A stretch of DNA of 64,000 bases. Source: Trichuris trichiura. Its lineage: Eukaryota > Nematoda > Enoplea > Trichinellida > Trichuridae. The number at the start of each line of letters is the position of its first letter. The stretch's first letter is position 1. Location of the stretch: NCBI GenBank assembly GCA_037903355.1, contig JBAJFE010000014.1, positions 620,001 to 684,000 on the forward strand, in the 5' to 3' direction. The position numbers and the translations under genes were made by a program. The notes under the pieces are model-generated. The model had not been told where the DNA came from, did not search any database, and saw nothing but the letters and a program-made list of their open reading frames with translations. This document shows, piece by piece, positions 51,478-64,000 of this stretch.

Positions 51478-53522
51478 CCAGGGTGTAACAGGACAGGACA
51501 ATACCACATTAATAATAGCTCAGCTACTTAGCTTTTAGTAATTTAGGAACTGAACTTTCTCTATTGATAAACGATTAGGGAGCAATCCGTTTGCCAGTTG
51601 GCAAGGCTTAAAACAAGATTCAGTCAACGCGTAGCGATAAACTACCGCCTGAAACGTTTTTAAGCATACGGGAACTCAGTACACAAAAGCTTAAGTTGCA
51701 ACGTCTGTCGTGGCTGTGCTGTTTGCAGAAAGCCATTCTTCTTTTTTTATAGGAAATTTTAAAATTTCTTGTGATTTTAAAAGCCTGGTTTAGCTTTCGG
51801 TTCATTTCTTAGACCTTCGCAAATTTTGTGTGGAGTCTAATGCGCAGCGGATATGTTTCTTAGGGGAATTTGGGGCCATGTGTATTTAGATACTATGTTA
51901 AGCTTTCTTCATTAGTTGATACCTCACTTTATTTTAGGAAGCGGTTTAACCCGCTTTTGAATGAAAGCCAAGCAATCGTGTACCCAGCAGACATACCGTC
52001 ATTCTCCATGCGTCAATGTCCTGCCACTTTCGTGAACATGCATCATATTAAATTTCAGTTTTCTGCACTACGTACGTGCGAACATAGCAATCATTCATAT
52101 GCAAACAAATTGCATAATAAATATATTGCTTCAAACAATCTTTGTGGATATGTCATTGCTGTGCATTCGCTGGCGCAGCATTTTTTTGCTTTCACAGAAT
52201 CCCGCAACATTTCTTGTTTTCCTGCATAACCGACCCGACTATTTTGTCTCAGAAAAATTGACAAGAACTACGCGAATAACTAAACTGAAAACCGAAACAG
52301 GCCCCATCATGAAACGACTTTTTTTTGACTCTCTTGGAAACGGGAGACTACTGTCAGTTGCTGCACAGGCAAAATTAGGTTTACTTTCAGGATAACGAAC
52401 TTCACGCAGGCAATTGATGCTTACAGTTCGTCTTCTTATCGAGTCCAAATCAAAACAACCAAACTTGCGACAGGCCAGATCATAAAAAAACAAAGTCATA
52501 AACTGCGAGGATCAAATCACCGTGGAGCTATGCCCATACCTAAACCTAAACTCCAATCCTAGCTATTAAAACATAAAAGCGGCATGTATGTAAATCGTGC
52601 TCGCTCAGCGATACGAATAGGCAGTTTTACAGTGCTGCACAAGACACGAGACCTGGAAAACTGGAACAGTGCACATCCTTTGTCTCGTCGGTCAATCCCT
52701 TTTTATTCGGGGCCACGTACTGCGTGGGCGGTGCCCACGCATCCACTCTGTCTAATCGACTTCCTGTCAACTACTACCAGCGAGCAGGCTGACTTCCTGT
52801 TACGCCGTTCACTTCCTACCGCCCACTGACAGCAGGCAGACTGACTTCCTGTTACATCTAGAATTACTTTTAAAACGTAAGCTACGATTTTGAACAAGAG
52901 AAAAAGTCGGAATTTCAGCTGTAAGAATTTCAACCGACTCCTCTTATTATCAAACAACATCTTTACGTAATTTAAACTGAAGGAAATATTTTTTAAAAAA
53001 CTAATTTCAAGCAGTCTGCTACCTAGCAGATGTGCTGCGCGTATTTATATTAGAATGGCTACCACATTCAGCAACCCTTGGGATACCATAACATCTGACT
53101 TACATGTTTGAAACACGATTAAGATACGCACTTTCTTGCTCATTCATGTGCTGGGATAGTATTGAAGTCATTTGTAGCGTAATTTTAAAAATATCCATGG
53201 CCCCTATCAGCTTCCATATAATTCAACGGAAGCGATGCAATTATGACTTAGCTATCACTAAAAGCAATGACACTGTGCACTTAAAATTTTTCATAACGGG
53301 CTTGTTGCACCTGTGGAGCGCAGCATATTTTTATGAATAGTTTATAACGGCAGGAAATTATCTTTTTCAAATAAATTAGTTCAGCAGCGCGCTATTTCAG
53401 AATTCAGGAGTAGAATGAAACTTTCATATTGCGGGCAGAAGCATATTTTGGTGTGGGAAACTGATGACGTCAGGAACGCTGAGTTTTTCCTGAGTAAGTA
53501 TTAGTACCACTATATCCATTGC
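51478..53522. other. intergenic between SP4 and the transporter gene
   Basis: Convergent 3' ends. Contains a GC-rich stretch with a perfect 9-bp hairpin (52730-52751) and a repeated TGACTTCCTGTTAC at about 52789 and 52840. No gene recognised. Confidence 0.45.
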
Positions 53523-56500
53523 TTATAACATAACAGGCTCTTCTTCGCATTCATCTTTCGAATTCTGAGACACCTGACCAGCGGTGTCAATAATGGGTTT
53601 TGGTTGAGCTGCTGCGACTATTTTCTGAACACAGTAAATGACAAAGTAGTCTGGTACAGGTTCAAACTTACTGTAAACAGAGATGCACCTGGGGCCTTGT
53701 AAATTTCTGCAAAGCCTACTAACGGAATGCAAAAGACAGATGAAAATGCTATGACCCATCCCAGAATGTTCATCCAATTGGGAAGCGAATATCCATGAAG
53801 CATTAAAGGTTGATGGACGACGAATCCGTATATCACGTTACCCTGAAGAAGTTTCAGTAGATGAAAAGCTACAAAAACATTACTTACGAAAAGGAGAAGA
53901 GGACTGACGTAGGCCCAACAAAAGCGCCAAAAGATTCCCGGCTTGAAACCAATCATACAATTTACGTTCGCAATAAACCTTCTCAAGCCTGTGAACGATT
54001 CAAAGCGAAATTAGGATTTATCGCTTGTAATTTACCGTAAATCCATGAAACTATGATCGCTTCGAACATTACTGCAATTAGCAATCCCCAAGACGCAGAA
54101 AAATAATTTGCATACTCAACAAACAAAATACCGGCCTAAAACAAGGTTAAATGCCTAGGAGCGAGAGGCGCGCTGATGATTGCCTGAGTGCACATAATCA
54201 AATCGAAAGCGAAGTAAAAACCAAATAAGCAAGCGATAAATATCTTTCGATGACGGCTGATAAGAGGGAATTCATCACTGAAAGCAGTAATGATTGCTTC
54301 TGAACCCCCGAACTAAAGAAATAACGGTCAAAATACGTTTCCAATGTCCTGGATTTTCTTACAGAACTGTCCAGACCTAAGGTTATTAACACTAAGAAAA
54401 ATGCAATCGACCAAAAGGTTGATCCAGGCATGGTGGCAAGAGCTTGCGGATAAACCACAAAGACAAGTCCAGGCCCTAAATCATTAAATATTTTGGTATG
54501 CTAATGGTGAGAGGTATTGCTTTAGCTCACCTTCACTGGCAACATTTTCTATTGGTTCGCCTGATATACATGACATGTAGCCAAGAATAGAAAATACCGC
54601 AAAACCAGCTAAGAAGCTCGTCAAACAGTTAACAGTACTAGTCACCAACGCATCACTAGTTAAAGCGAAATGAATTTAGATTTTACAGTTGTTTATACGT
54701 ACATGTAAACGTTGTTGTGGAACTTGTTATAGCTGGAAAATGCAAGTAGCACGCCGAAACCAGGGCCGAGAGAAAAGAAAACCTGAGCTGCTGCATCAAT
54801 CCAAACCTTAAGGCATCTGACTGCTCACCAGAAAAGAATTATCTGTTCTCTCTTACCTGCCCCTCAAATAACTTGCCCATATCTGGATTCAGATAATACT
54901 TTATGCCCTCCATCGAACCGGGTAGTGTAATTCCACGGATCAGAAGCGATACCAAGCCAAAATATGGAAAAAGTGCTGTAAACCAAACGACCTAAATGGC
55001 AAAAAGTCAAACACTGCAGCTTCGTTATCGCTGTGCATTATACTACTTCTGAAGTTACTAGACGAAGACAAATTCTTGTACAGAATTCGCTAGCACATCA
55101 AACGTTAGAAAATTCAAATTTCATCAAAGCAAATATCCAATTACTCAATGAATTCCTTCGCAGGCATTTATACTCTTGCGATTTGCCTTGAAAATAGCTT
55201 ATAGCGGTTTCATGCGTTCAAAAATGCACCTCAGATGGCTTTGTTGTCAACCTATTTTAATTTAAAATTGTACCTGTAAACTGTTTGCATCACTGTATTT
55301 TCCATAGCATGCAGCCTTATTCCGTTAACAGAATCCAAACTTTCATGACGGATGTTTCGATTTCTCTGTTATTTTAGGCATAAATCATGACTTATGCTTA
55401 GCAGTGATGATAGAACAGAGTTGCTTAAAAGCGGTTCATCCATCACAGACATTGGGAAATTCTCAAGAAATGATGGTCTTGTACGGCTTTTCCTGTTTTT
55501 GTACTGATAGCAGTACTTTAACGGGTTAAAAATACCGCGAAAAATTTAGAAGAAAAAAGAAGAAAAAATTTAAAAAACCCGTTACAAAGAAAAAGAAAAA
55601 AGAAAATTGATAACAGTAATTAAACAAAACTGCTGATCCACCAACGGATGGATGGGCGATTAATAGGAAAAGTACAGAACGCAATGCGCTTAGTACGTTC
55701 GGAGCTTTCAGAACGCTCTAGTTCCATCGTCAGTGAGGCTTAGGAGAGATGGCAGAAACGTTACAAGACCTGCACTGGCCTTTGTCGTAACATATTTCAT
55801 GATAACTGAACCTCTGTTATCAATGCTGCCTTATTTGTTTACACTTTGTGGTACACGGGCTATCAGTACATCAGTTCTTGTACAGGCATTTTGAAACCTT
55901 TTTAACTGACTGTCTTTTCCGTAAAAGGCATTTAGAAAAGGAAATATACTCCTTTGCAATTAAAACTACGACCTATAAATTTAATATATGCATTAGAATA
56001 ATCTGCGGAGATATGTGATTAGTCGCGACTTGCTGATGCTGAAGCACGCCTTGCCTAAATGTTTTTGTCAATTATTTTACGTATTTCAGTACTCTATTCG
56101 GGACTCGTGTGAACTTTCTTTTATACAAATACGCAGATAAGATAACAAGATTACGGGATTTATCCAACTACAAATGCACCGTTGTTGCTACAGTTTTTGC
56201 CTATCTCATTGCTGAAAGTGCATACTTATCAAAACCTAATTGTCAAAATTATACTGAATTATTATCAAATTGTAATATAGAGAACAATTGCTGTTTTTAA
56301 ATTAGCAGTTTAATCTCGTGGATGCATATGCTGACTTATTTCTCTGTTTTAATTTTCCTTGTGGTAGTAAATAAAGAATTAAGTCACCAATAGGTATGTG
56401 GTAAAGGCTGCAAGAAAAGCATGCCACTAAAAAGACCTTTGTCACGCGCACCATTCAGAACGTACACGTTAATAATCTTGAAAGGTAAGCGCAGTGTGTA

Positions 56501-59500
56501 CAACTGGATCGCCTTATTCCTATGATCTCTTCTGATCCACCTGCTGGCTTGTATATCTTGCTGCACAGTAAACAATAAATGCATTGACCGACACGAGATC
56601 AAGAAATCATTCAGTGCTTTTCAGCAAGATCAACAATTACTGTCAGCCCATGAGCAGGAAACCATTGATGAGGATAAAGGATAACTTTACCTTTCCTGAA
56701 GTTCGAATTCCTTTCCACATGCTGAAGTAGCAAATGAGGTAAACAAGTAAGAGACAAAGAACGATTTCCCACTGCAGGCATCCTGGTTGTTCGACTGTTG
56801 CCGTTTTCGTGCTGTTGATGCTTCGGAAGCCAAGCATTCTTACGCTGCGTACAACCAAAGTGAAAATACAGAAAGCAACAATATCCAGTCGTTCCACAAT
56901 GGAACGCTGCTGCTGTTCATGAGATTTCAAAGCTGTCGTCTATATCAGCGTATAAGTCGACCCAGTAGTGCAGCAAAATCTACCTCAAAACTGGGACGTC
57001 GAATTATGTGGCGCATATAACATTAGGATGCCACGAAGGCTGGAAAGCACATGGCAGTATACAGGAAAATTGGGTGCTGATTTTTTTCTTTAATGCGTTT
57101 TCATGAGTGAGGTGCAAACTCTGCTCTGACTTGACCTCCCATGAAAACATGTCAATAGCAATCAGTCTTTTTGAGAAGAATGCTGATTTTATCCGTAAAC
57201 AACTTTTCCACCAACAATCTCTGCACTCAGTTCGTGTGCCCATCTGCTATTCCAGCTGTCAATGAGAAATTTTAATTCATATGAACAGCCAAAATGGTAC
57301 CCACATGCGTTATTAACTCTTCATGCAAATGGTCTGAAGTGAGCTAGCAGCTCGTTTCTTCCTGAGAAGCAAGTCAGATTTTCTGACAACCGTCTAGAGC
57401 TCCCTTGGTTTCGAATTCTCAGAGGTTTAAATCTTAAGAACCACCGGTCTGCAAGGGTTATTGCCGATTATATTTTTCAGATGAGATATGATACGCTGAA
57501 AGCATCAACATACGTTATCACTACATGTGGTAAGCATAGTCAAGCCTAGTTTTCAGCATTCGTTCGTTCCCTGCGCTCGGATGATTCAGTCGGTAGTTGT
57601 GTGTTTCCTTCGCTTAAAGTGAAACGCTGCTTGTCCATCAGTTCTTCCCTATTCAGCCCCTTCTACCGAAAGTTGACAGATACTTTGTGGCCTAAATCCT
57701 GAACCAGCGCGTTCTCAGCAAGCGAAAACTGTGTTTAGAACCTAAGGGCATTCCAACTGAAAAAGCCCCTTCACTAAAGTTCTGCTTCCGAAACTCCCGA
57801 GATTGAATGCTGGTAACCTTAAGCGTCATTTCATCAGTCAAGTCAGCTTATAAGTCAGTGCGCAGCATTTTTTTAGGTCCCGCATAGGTGTATGGCCGCG
57901 CACAGCCAAGCTTAAGGAAGGCTAATGGAAATTTTGAAAATATAGCTTTTTGGTATAGGACCGTAGGTTTTCATGTTTGGATTCTTTGTACAGAGACTGT
58001 CCTGTTGAAAAATACAAAAAAATTTTATTGGTAGGCCTTATCTTTTGGACCGCGCGTGGCCCATTCTCAGCGGCACTAAAAATTCTAAACTTTTAGTACC
58101 GCTGAAGACGGGTCACGAGCAGCCTGAGAGCTACGGCCTACCAATAAAAATTTTTTATATTTTTCAATGGGACAATCTCCGTACAAAGAATTCCGACATG
58201 AAGGGCTAATGGAAGTTGTTTCTTCTTGCATGCTTCACAACAGGTGTTGACATACTGTGCCTATTTCTTACTGCTAAGAACGTTGGGAACCCACAGCTTT
58301 CAGGACCAGTCCTATCCTGTCCTTAGCCGGGAAAACGTGAAGGACAAAGAAAATAGCAATGCCAAATTAACTGTTTCGATTAATAATTATTTGAGCAGCC
58401 CATTTTAGGTTACTCAGGTCTCAGTTTCACTTTGCTTAAAAAAGGTCGGGCCATACCCCCTGACATTGACAAATGTCAAAACAGTCACCGTAAAACTCAC
58501 ACCCAACTTATTTGCCAGATGGACTTGTACGCAGGTACATACGGCAATTAACGGGCAAAACCAAAAGAGAAGATTCTTCTTACAGCTTTGCTGCAAGCTA
58601 ACGTTAAAAGCCAATAGTCTTTTCAGGATTCAAATTTTCTTCTCAAACTTCTCTGACTTACCTGAAAGCGCTTATTAATAAACTTACTAATAATATTCAT
58701 CTGCCGCAGAAATAGGTTGGTCAGCACGGGTTAGCTGCGTTTTTGATAGTTTCGTGCATTCGGACAAGTTGCTCCAGGCATAACTGCTGTTCACATTAGC
58801 AGCCTGACTGTAGCATTGCTGACTGTTCCACGAATTGTCACAAGTTGCCCAAGGAAGATTTGCGGTTAGTGATGCGAATAAAAAACGAAGCGACCAAGCT
58901 ATGATTACGTTGTAAAACAAGTCCACGTAAAACGCGATCAAGACAACGCAATAGCCAATTCCTGAAATTGCTATTGTTATTAAAATGCAGAATCCAAAAA
59001 GCAACTAGCGAGTTCGTAAACACTGACTAGGTCAGATGAGAAGAACTGTAAGTAATTCTAAAAGCAAAAAGTATAAAAAATTCTCTCTTTAAGCAGTGCA
59101 TTCAAGACTATGCAAAATTCCAAACCTTTAAACAGGGGGCATATTCTGCCCCAAGTGGTTATGGCACCACGCCGAAAGTATTGGCCAAGAGCAAGTTCCA
59201 TGTAGAACAGCGGTATTCCAGAAAAGAGAACCATAATCGTATAAGGTATTAAGAAAGCGCCTGGAACAAAACTCCAAAGCTAGAACTCTTGCGCATATTG
59301 TTGTCAGGTTACCTCCTCCGTGTTTAAAGCACAAATAAGGAAAACGCCATACGTTAGCGAGATCAACAGCATAACCAATTACTGATAGAAGGAAGTCCAC
59401 CTTTTTAGACCAAGTCTCTCTTTCATCATTCAGTTTGGCACTTGCCATTTTTGTTTTAACACAGGCGTCGCTATTAGTATCAATATTCTCAAAAACAACA

Positions 59501-59598
59501 TGGTTTTCGCTTGAAGCTTCTTTTGCTTTTTGTTTGACAGATCTCTCCAGCTTCCACGGTGCTTTCTTTGCTTTAAGACCTTGAGAAAAGTCTTGCAT
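53523..59598 (-). CDS. sodium-dependent monoamine transporter (SLC6), dopamine-transporter-like
   Basis: Plasma-membrane Na+/Cl- symporter for monoamine reuptake. Minus-strand exons: 59598-59313, 59260-59126, 58961-58688, 56844-56691, 54991-54857, 54806-54703, 54655-54531, 54475-54363, 54312-54184, 54135-54036, 53988-53888, 53842-53672, 53624-53523. All phases join: 1929 nt, 642 residues, the usual family length. TM1 reads [14 protein letters not shown]; the Asp (residue 79) is the monoamine-binding one, absent from GABA or amino-acid carriers. TM2 has [11 protein letters not shown]. Loop 2 has the [11 protein letters not shown] disulfide pair and NSS/NLS sequons. Later segments show [23 protein letters not shown] and TLGLDSS. 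Wording such as [19 protein letters not shown] and [11 protein letters not shown] is closer to DAT than SERT. Introns are 45-60 nt except intron 2 (164 nt), intron 3 (1.8 kb) and intron 4 (1.7 kb). Met51 is an alternative start; upstream noncoding exons are possible. Confidence 0.95.
55519..55745 (-). repeat. ribozyme-bearing repeat, copy D
   Basis: Lies in transporter intron 4. The AACGGGTTAAAAATACCGCG end resembles the AACGGGTTGAAAAACCGC arm of 44680-44900. The 55638-55745 part matches 43557-43675. Confidence 0.7.
55697..55740 (-). ncRNA. hammerhead-ribozyme-like motif, intact boxes
   Basis: On the minus strand: CTCA, CTGACGA, stem II TGGAAC/GTTCTG (six pairs, two wobble) with loop TAGAGC, GAAA, AGCT, C, then CGAACG. 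Both boxes are consensus. Stem I pairs poorly next to the core. Confidence 0.5.
57970..58202. repeat. palindromic element with degraded ribozyme cores
   Basis: Arms 57970-58037 and 58135-58202 are about 90% inverted matches (ATTCTTTGTACAGAGA, TTATTGGTAGGCC). The centre holds two facing degraded cores. The plus one is ACCG-CTGAAGA (58102-58108), CGGGTC, loop, CCTG, then GAGAGCTACGG. It lies in transporter intron 3. Confidence 0.75.
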
Positions 59599-61720
59599 TC
59601 TATGCTTTCACTATATGCCGAAGTCACGCGGGGTCAACTGGGTGGATGTAGTCGTTTCTATCGTGATTTATATTCTGAAAAACATTGGGAGGAACAACCG
59701 GTGCTTCTTGCAGTGTGCATGTTAGTTCACCAAAGGCATATCGGCAGTCAGATAAACGTTAATTCAAGAAGCTATTAGTAATAATACATTTGGAAATCAT
59801 CCCCGATGGATAATAGTTTACGCTCTGCTTAAATATGGTTATTGAAACATTGAATATCCGCCGCACTCCCTTTCAATGTTACCGTTATACTAACATTTTT
59901 TATCCTAAGTTGTTGGAACGAGTCTAAAACCTACATTTCCAAGTCTACATACATAAAGATTAATTCACCAGCGAGGCTGCATCAGTTACTGTGAACTGGA
60001 AACGAGGAACCATCTGCTCAAACATGTAACCGAAGTTATATCAGGGAATTTAAACCCTTTGGCGAAAACACTATGTTAGGGCGAACCATTAATTTCTGAC
60101 AAAATTTTTCTTTATGATTTACTGGCTGCCGAACATTGAGAAATCGTAATAGAAAATCTATGCTACATATTTTTAACAGGCAGAGCCTGTCTGTTAAAAA
60201 CCAAATGTGGACATTTAAATTAAGAAGCAAACCGAACAATGCAACCTAATTTTTATCAGAAATGGCAACGGTCTTCTACCAGCTGTTGCTGAGCATAACA
60301 GTCTCAAAATATCACTTGTTCTGCAGTCTCAGTTGTGCAAGAAACAAGTGCATTTATGAAAATTCAGTGCCTGATAAAGAAGTGATTTTTCTTCTCCCTG
60401 ATAAGCAAATGTGTGGTTGTAGCCACTCTGTCAAGTTCGCGCACGTATCCTACCAAAACGAGACTGAGCTATTTAAAACACGAATGTACTCCATAGCAGC
60501 AACACAACAATTGCACTCTTTTCAGAAACTTTAGACGAACGTTCAAAAGCTTTTATTTCATTGCTATGATGAAGCCAGCTATTATTATTATTGCGTCCTA
60601 ATCTTGTGAACATTATTAATAAAGCGGAAGCTGTTATACAATGAATTACTCTTACTTACTTCAAGTTTTGCTGCCCTCTAATGACAACTGCCAGAAAAGG
60701 CGAGAGAAACCATTTTGAATAACTGTCAAAATAAAAAAACTGGAGTTCCACTTTCTATTGGCCATCTCGGCTCTGTAAAGAGGTCTGAACTTCTTAAATT
60801 TAAACTGGAAATGATTACTTCCACCGAATGTCTTTGCCAATCATTCATTTGCCCCTGTTGGAAACCCCCATCGTTTCAGCACAATGAAAATTGAGGTAAT
60901 AGTATGTATATCTGAACTTAACAAAATGTGTCGGATCAGCAATCACGCGCGGTTCGTTCTGAAAGTGTGAATCAGCGGCTTAAGTGAGCAGAATGCTGCT
61001 ATCATTTCCACAAGGAGGCTATAGATAGAAAGAAAGGATAAGAGAGGTAACCAAACGAACCGGAATGATTTGCAGCCTACCATCAAAGGAGCAAAAGAGT
61101 TGCGTGAGAGTGGATAGCAGTTGAACTACTTTCCACACAACTTTTAATCGAGTAAACGTCACAATCGATTAGTAATCTTTAGATGCTCCAGGAAGGCTAG
61201 ATCAGACATCCTTGGAACGAGTGTATGTACCAGCATTAACACATCAGTCCAGGAAATGATCAACAGAGTGAAATCATGTGAAAGGTCGTTCCATATAAAA
61301 AGTAAAAAGCAGGAACATTGGTATAGGAAGCTCTCTCAATAATCCTTACAATTCGCTAGTATTATATTGATGCGGTCGTATTCAGGCATGTTGAGTAACG
61401 GAAAAGGTAGCTTACAATTCAATGGCTAAAGCCAATGCTTAAGCAGAAAAAGAGAACGGTTGACTTGTCATATTCTAACATGTTTTGCAACTGTGCTGAA
61501 TGCTATAGTTGCATACTTTGTAACTTTCGTAATGTCTGTAACTGTATTTTTCTCACCAAAACAGTTCAATATTTACGCATTAGCCTAGCGCGGCCGAAAT
61601 GTTTTCAGGAACTGGCAGTGAACACTTTTCATTGTATGTAATGAACAAAACATTTGCTTGAATGGTTGGCAAACACAGCTAAACAAAACCGAACAAAAAT
61701 AGTTGAAAGTTTCAGAGAAC
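59599..61720. other. upstream flank of the transporter gene
   Basis: Probably holds the transporter promoter. No coding exon, RNA gene or clear repeat seen. Confidence 0.45.
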
Positions 61721-63014
61721 TACGAGGGATGTTCGGAAAGTTCCCAGAAAGACGGTGCTGTGTCTAACAGGACGGCAACCGATGGGCGAAAACATGTTTA
61801 ATCTTAACTCTGTTATCCTCAGACTTGTACGGAGAAGTAGCCTTATCCGACGCTGCGCCAGTGTGATACAAGCTGCTTCTAAAGCAATCGTTTTTCTCAT
61901 TATAAGGAAAATCTTTGTTTTGAGATCAGAGCTAACATTAGATTTCTGTCCAAACTTGGTTGACAGCTGAAGAAAATTACTCAACCTTTGCAGAAAATTT
62001 ACGGAATTATTGCACCATCTAAATCGGTTGTCTATGAGTGGATAAGGTGTTTCAAGGAGGGCAGAGAAGCCATGGAAGACGACCGGAGAGAGAGAAGACC
62101 AGCAACCGCAACGAGCAAAGGACCCGCGGTCCTTTTCCGAAACATAGTGGAAGGAGACCGCAGAATTGCCATCAGGAAGATTGCTAGAATATCTGAAATC
62201 TCCCTCCATTCAGCCTTTGGAATACTGCATAAAACCCTCGGTCTGAGGAAGCTTTCAGCTCGGTGGGGCTCGAAAGCTTTGCGCGAAGAACAGCTGGTTC
62301 GCGCCTTATTTTTTCTCAGCAGCTTTTAACGAAGATTGAAGCAAATAAGACCGAATTCTTTGACCGTATCGTTTTGGGAAATGAAATGTGGGTTTACCAA
62401 TTTGATCCAGAGAGGAAGATCCAATCTGAGAAGTGGTTACCGAGGGGGTTAGTAGTTAAATTCAAAGCGCAGCGGTTGGCTAGGAAGGTTATGGCGACCA
62501 TATTCTGGGACTCGGACGGAGTACTTCCGACTGGCTTCCCTGAAGGCGGGCGAACGGTTACGGTACGTTATTACAAAGCGGTATTGCGAAAATTAACGGC
62601 TGCTCCAGCAAGAAAACGGTGTAGCAAGTTGCACCTCAACGTGTTTTTCCATTCTGATATAAAGCGCCTGCCCATTAGTCAAGGATTGTGAAGACTGTTC
62701 TTCGTGAGTTTCGGTAAAAAGCCATTTCACACTCCCTGTAGTCCAGATCATGTCCCTTCAGACCTTTTCTTTTCCCAAAGTTAGCAGAACACTTGAAAGG
62801 CACGCTGTTCGAGTTGATGGATGAAGCGAAACGTTCCGTCTCGAACTGGTGCAATACACAGTCCCCAGATTCTCCAAAGAAGGTCTGTAGAGGTGGAGAC
62901 CGTCTGCAGAAGTGCCTAGAGGTTGACGGAAAATACTTCGGGAAATAAGTTGGATATCGTCGCAAATAAAATTTTTATTTTATTTTTCTGGGAACTTTTC
63001 GAACAACTCTCGTA
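61721..63014 (+). mobile_element. mariner-family transposon, full length, inactive
   Basis: Terminal inverted repeats of about 28 bp: CGAGGGATGTTCGGAAAGTT at the left and the complement of CGAGAGTTGTTCGAAAAGTT at the right. TA dinucleotides at 61721-61722 and 63013-63014 are the target duplication. The 1290-bp body is the normal mariner size and contains one decayed transposase. Confidence 0.93.
61930..62700 (+). pseudogene. mariner transposase pseudogene
   Basis: Recognisable blocks in shifting frames: ANIRFLSKL, VVYEWIRCFKEGRE, WVYQFDPE, WLPRG, VMATIFWDSDGV, EGGRTVT. Several frameshifts occur, for example near 61965, 62325 and after the FHSD block at 62650. The first catalytic Asp is replaced (GNEMW where GDE is usual). 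The second Asp in FWDSDG is kept and the third domain is broken. It cannot make an active transposase. Confidence 0.9.
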
Positions 63015-64000
63015 TCTGTGAATTAATCTACTGACGTAAGCTAATAAGCGTTCCATACTAATGTTCATCTAAAGAGTTTAGGCTTTTATATTTAAATTAT
63101 TAATATTAGCGTTAGTATTAAATTCTGCGAACGGGACCAAGTCGCCACAGATGGATTAAAGAAATATAATTAGCTTTTTAGTAAAAGCAATTTCTGCAAC
63201 AAGAACGTTACAGCCAAAAAAATTACAGTATGCGCCTTGTTCAGCTTTTTTCTTCCAGAGCTAGATAATGCTTTAACAAGAGGCAATTTTCTTGACAAGT
63301 GAAAAGCGAGTCGATACAGACCTTTCAGAAAAACCTTTGAGCACTAATCGCCTCTTCACTTCGCAGTCGAACTTTCTTGTGTCAAACAGCTTAGTAACAA
63401 AACATCAACAGCAGCGAGTGTTTCTGTTTTTTACAAAAATACTGCTCAGCCTCACAAGTATGAAAATCAATCAATGACAACTTTGATAGATGTACAGACT
63501 TTAACCTTCCAAACAAGGGTCTCTTAATGCAGTTCGTTGATGCAAAGCTGTTCTAATTAATTTGAATGAAAGACTGACTGTAACGGCTGTACAAGGATCA
63601 AGTGCAGTTTTTGCGACAGTTGGTCATTCTTAAAAATTTTGGACTTTGTTTTCTGCATAATAGACGCCATCTGAAGTTTTAGATATTAACTGGCATAAAG
63701 CTTTAAGCTATAAAAGATTTCTCAAGCTAAAGTTTTGAATCAGGATCATATCCTTTACTCTTTGACGTGAACACGTCAAGACGGGTCAGGAAAGGTTTGA
63801 ACTCTTTGCCATAATACAGCTTTGAAACGGAACGGGTTATTACAGCTGTATAATATACACAGTAAAATTACATGAACTCGTTCGTGTTCAGCCATCCTAT
63901 AATCACTTAAGTACTCCGTTTACAAAACAGGCATAACTGCAAATCAGACCAGAAGCGCTGTTTGAAAAAAGGAGGACCAGTTGTTGAATTATTATTATGG
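63015..64000. other. end of window, no gene recognised
   Basis: AT-rich sequence after the mariner element. No supported feature. Confidence 0.5.

Noticed and set aside
56384..56512. ORF with LYTLRLPF that seemed to continue the transporter after SGK
   Set aside because: The true next exon ([12 protein letters not shown], 54991-54857) matches the family far better and joins in phase, so the resemblance was chance.

Overview
This is eukaryotic, intron-rich DNA of roughly 40% GC. The gene content is animal: a polypeptide GalNAc-transferase, a muscle LIM protein, a block of trypsin-type secreted proteases and a monoamine transporter. Many introns are only 45-60 nt. Together with a tandem array of S1 proteases this points to a nematode, most likely a clade I (whipworm/Trichinella-like) worm. 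That placement is inference; no ribosomal RNA or other species marker is present.

Layout. 358-7749 (+): C-terminal 500 residues of a GT27 polypeptide GalNAc-transferase, 10 exons, cut at the 5' side by the window or lacking unrecognised upstream exons. 8854-8925 (-): tRNA-Glu(UUC). 12301-12666 (-): an unassigned ORF. 12916-14417 (-): a muscle LIM protein gene with two alternative copies of each half-LIM exon, in the order A1-A2-B1-B2-C. 22086-51477 (+): four tandem trypsin-like serine protease genes, here called SP1 to SP4. Their exon lengths and phases are locked (45, 242, 272, 134-137 nt, variable tail exon, short last exon), and each has a TATA box about 40 nt upstream of the ATG. 53523-59598 (-): a complete 13-exon SLC6 monoamine transporter of 642 residues, dopamine-transporter-like. 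61721-63014: a dead mariner element.

The proteases look secreted, activated at Arg-Ile-Val-Gly-Gly, and trypsin-specific (Asp189). They carry fast-evolving Ser/Pro/Gly tails that end, in three of four genes, in a conserved short C-terminal motif.

The most interesting signal is not a protein. At least twelve dispersed repeat copies, on both strands, in introns and between genes, share a hammerhead-ribozyme-like core: CTGANGA, a 6-bp hairpin, GAAA, AGCT, then C or A. The N position takes all four bases, and stem I and stem II change on both sides together between copies. The palindromic AGCT in place of helix III suggests ribozymes that act as dimers, as described for Penelope-like elements and retrozymes. 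All copies have one extra pyrimidine after CTGANGA compared with the textbook core, so activity is unproven.
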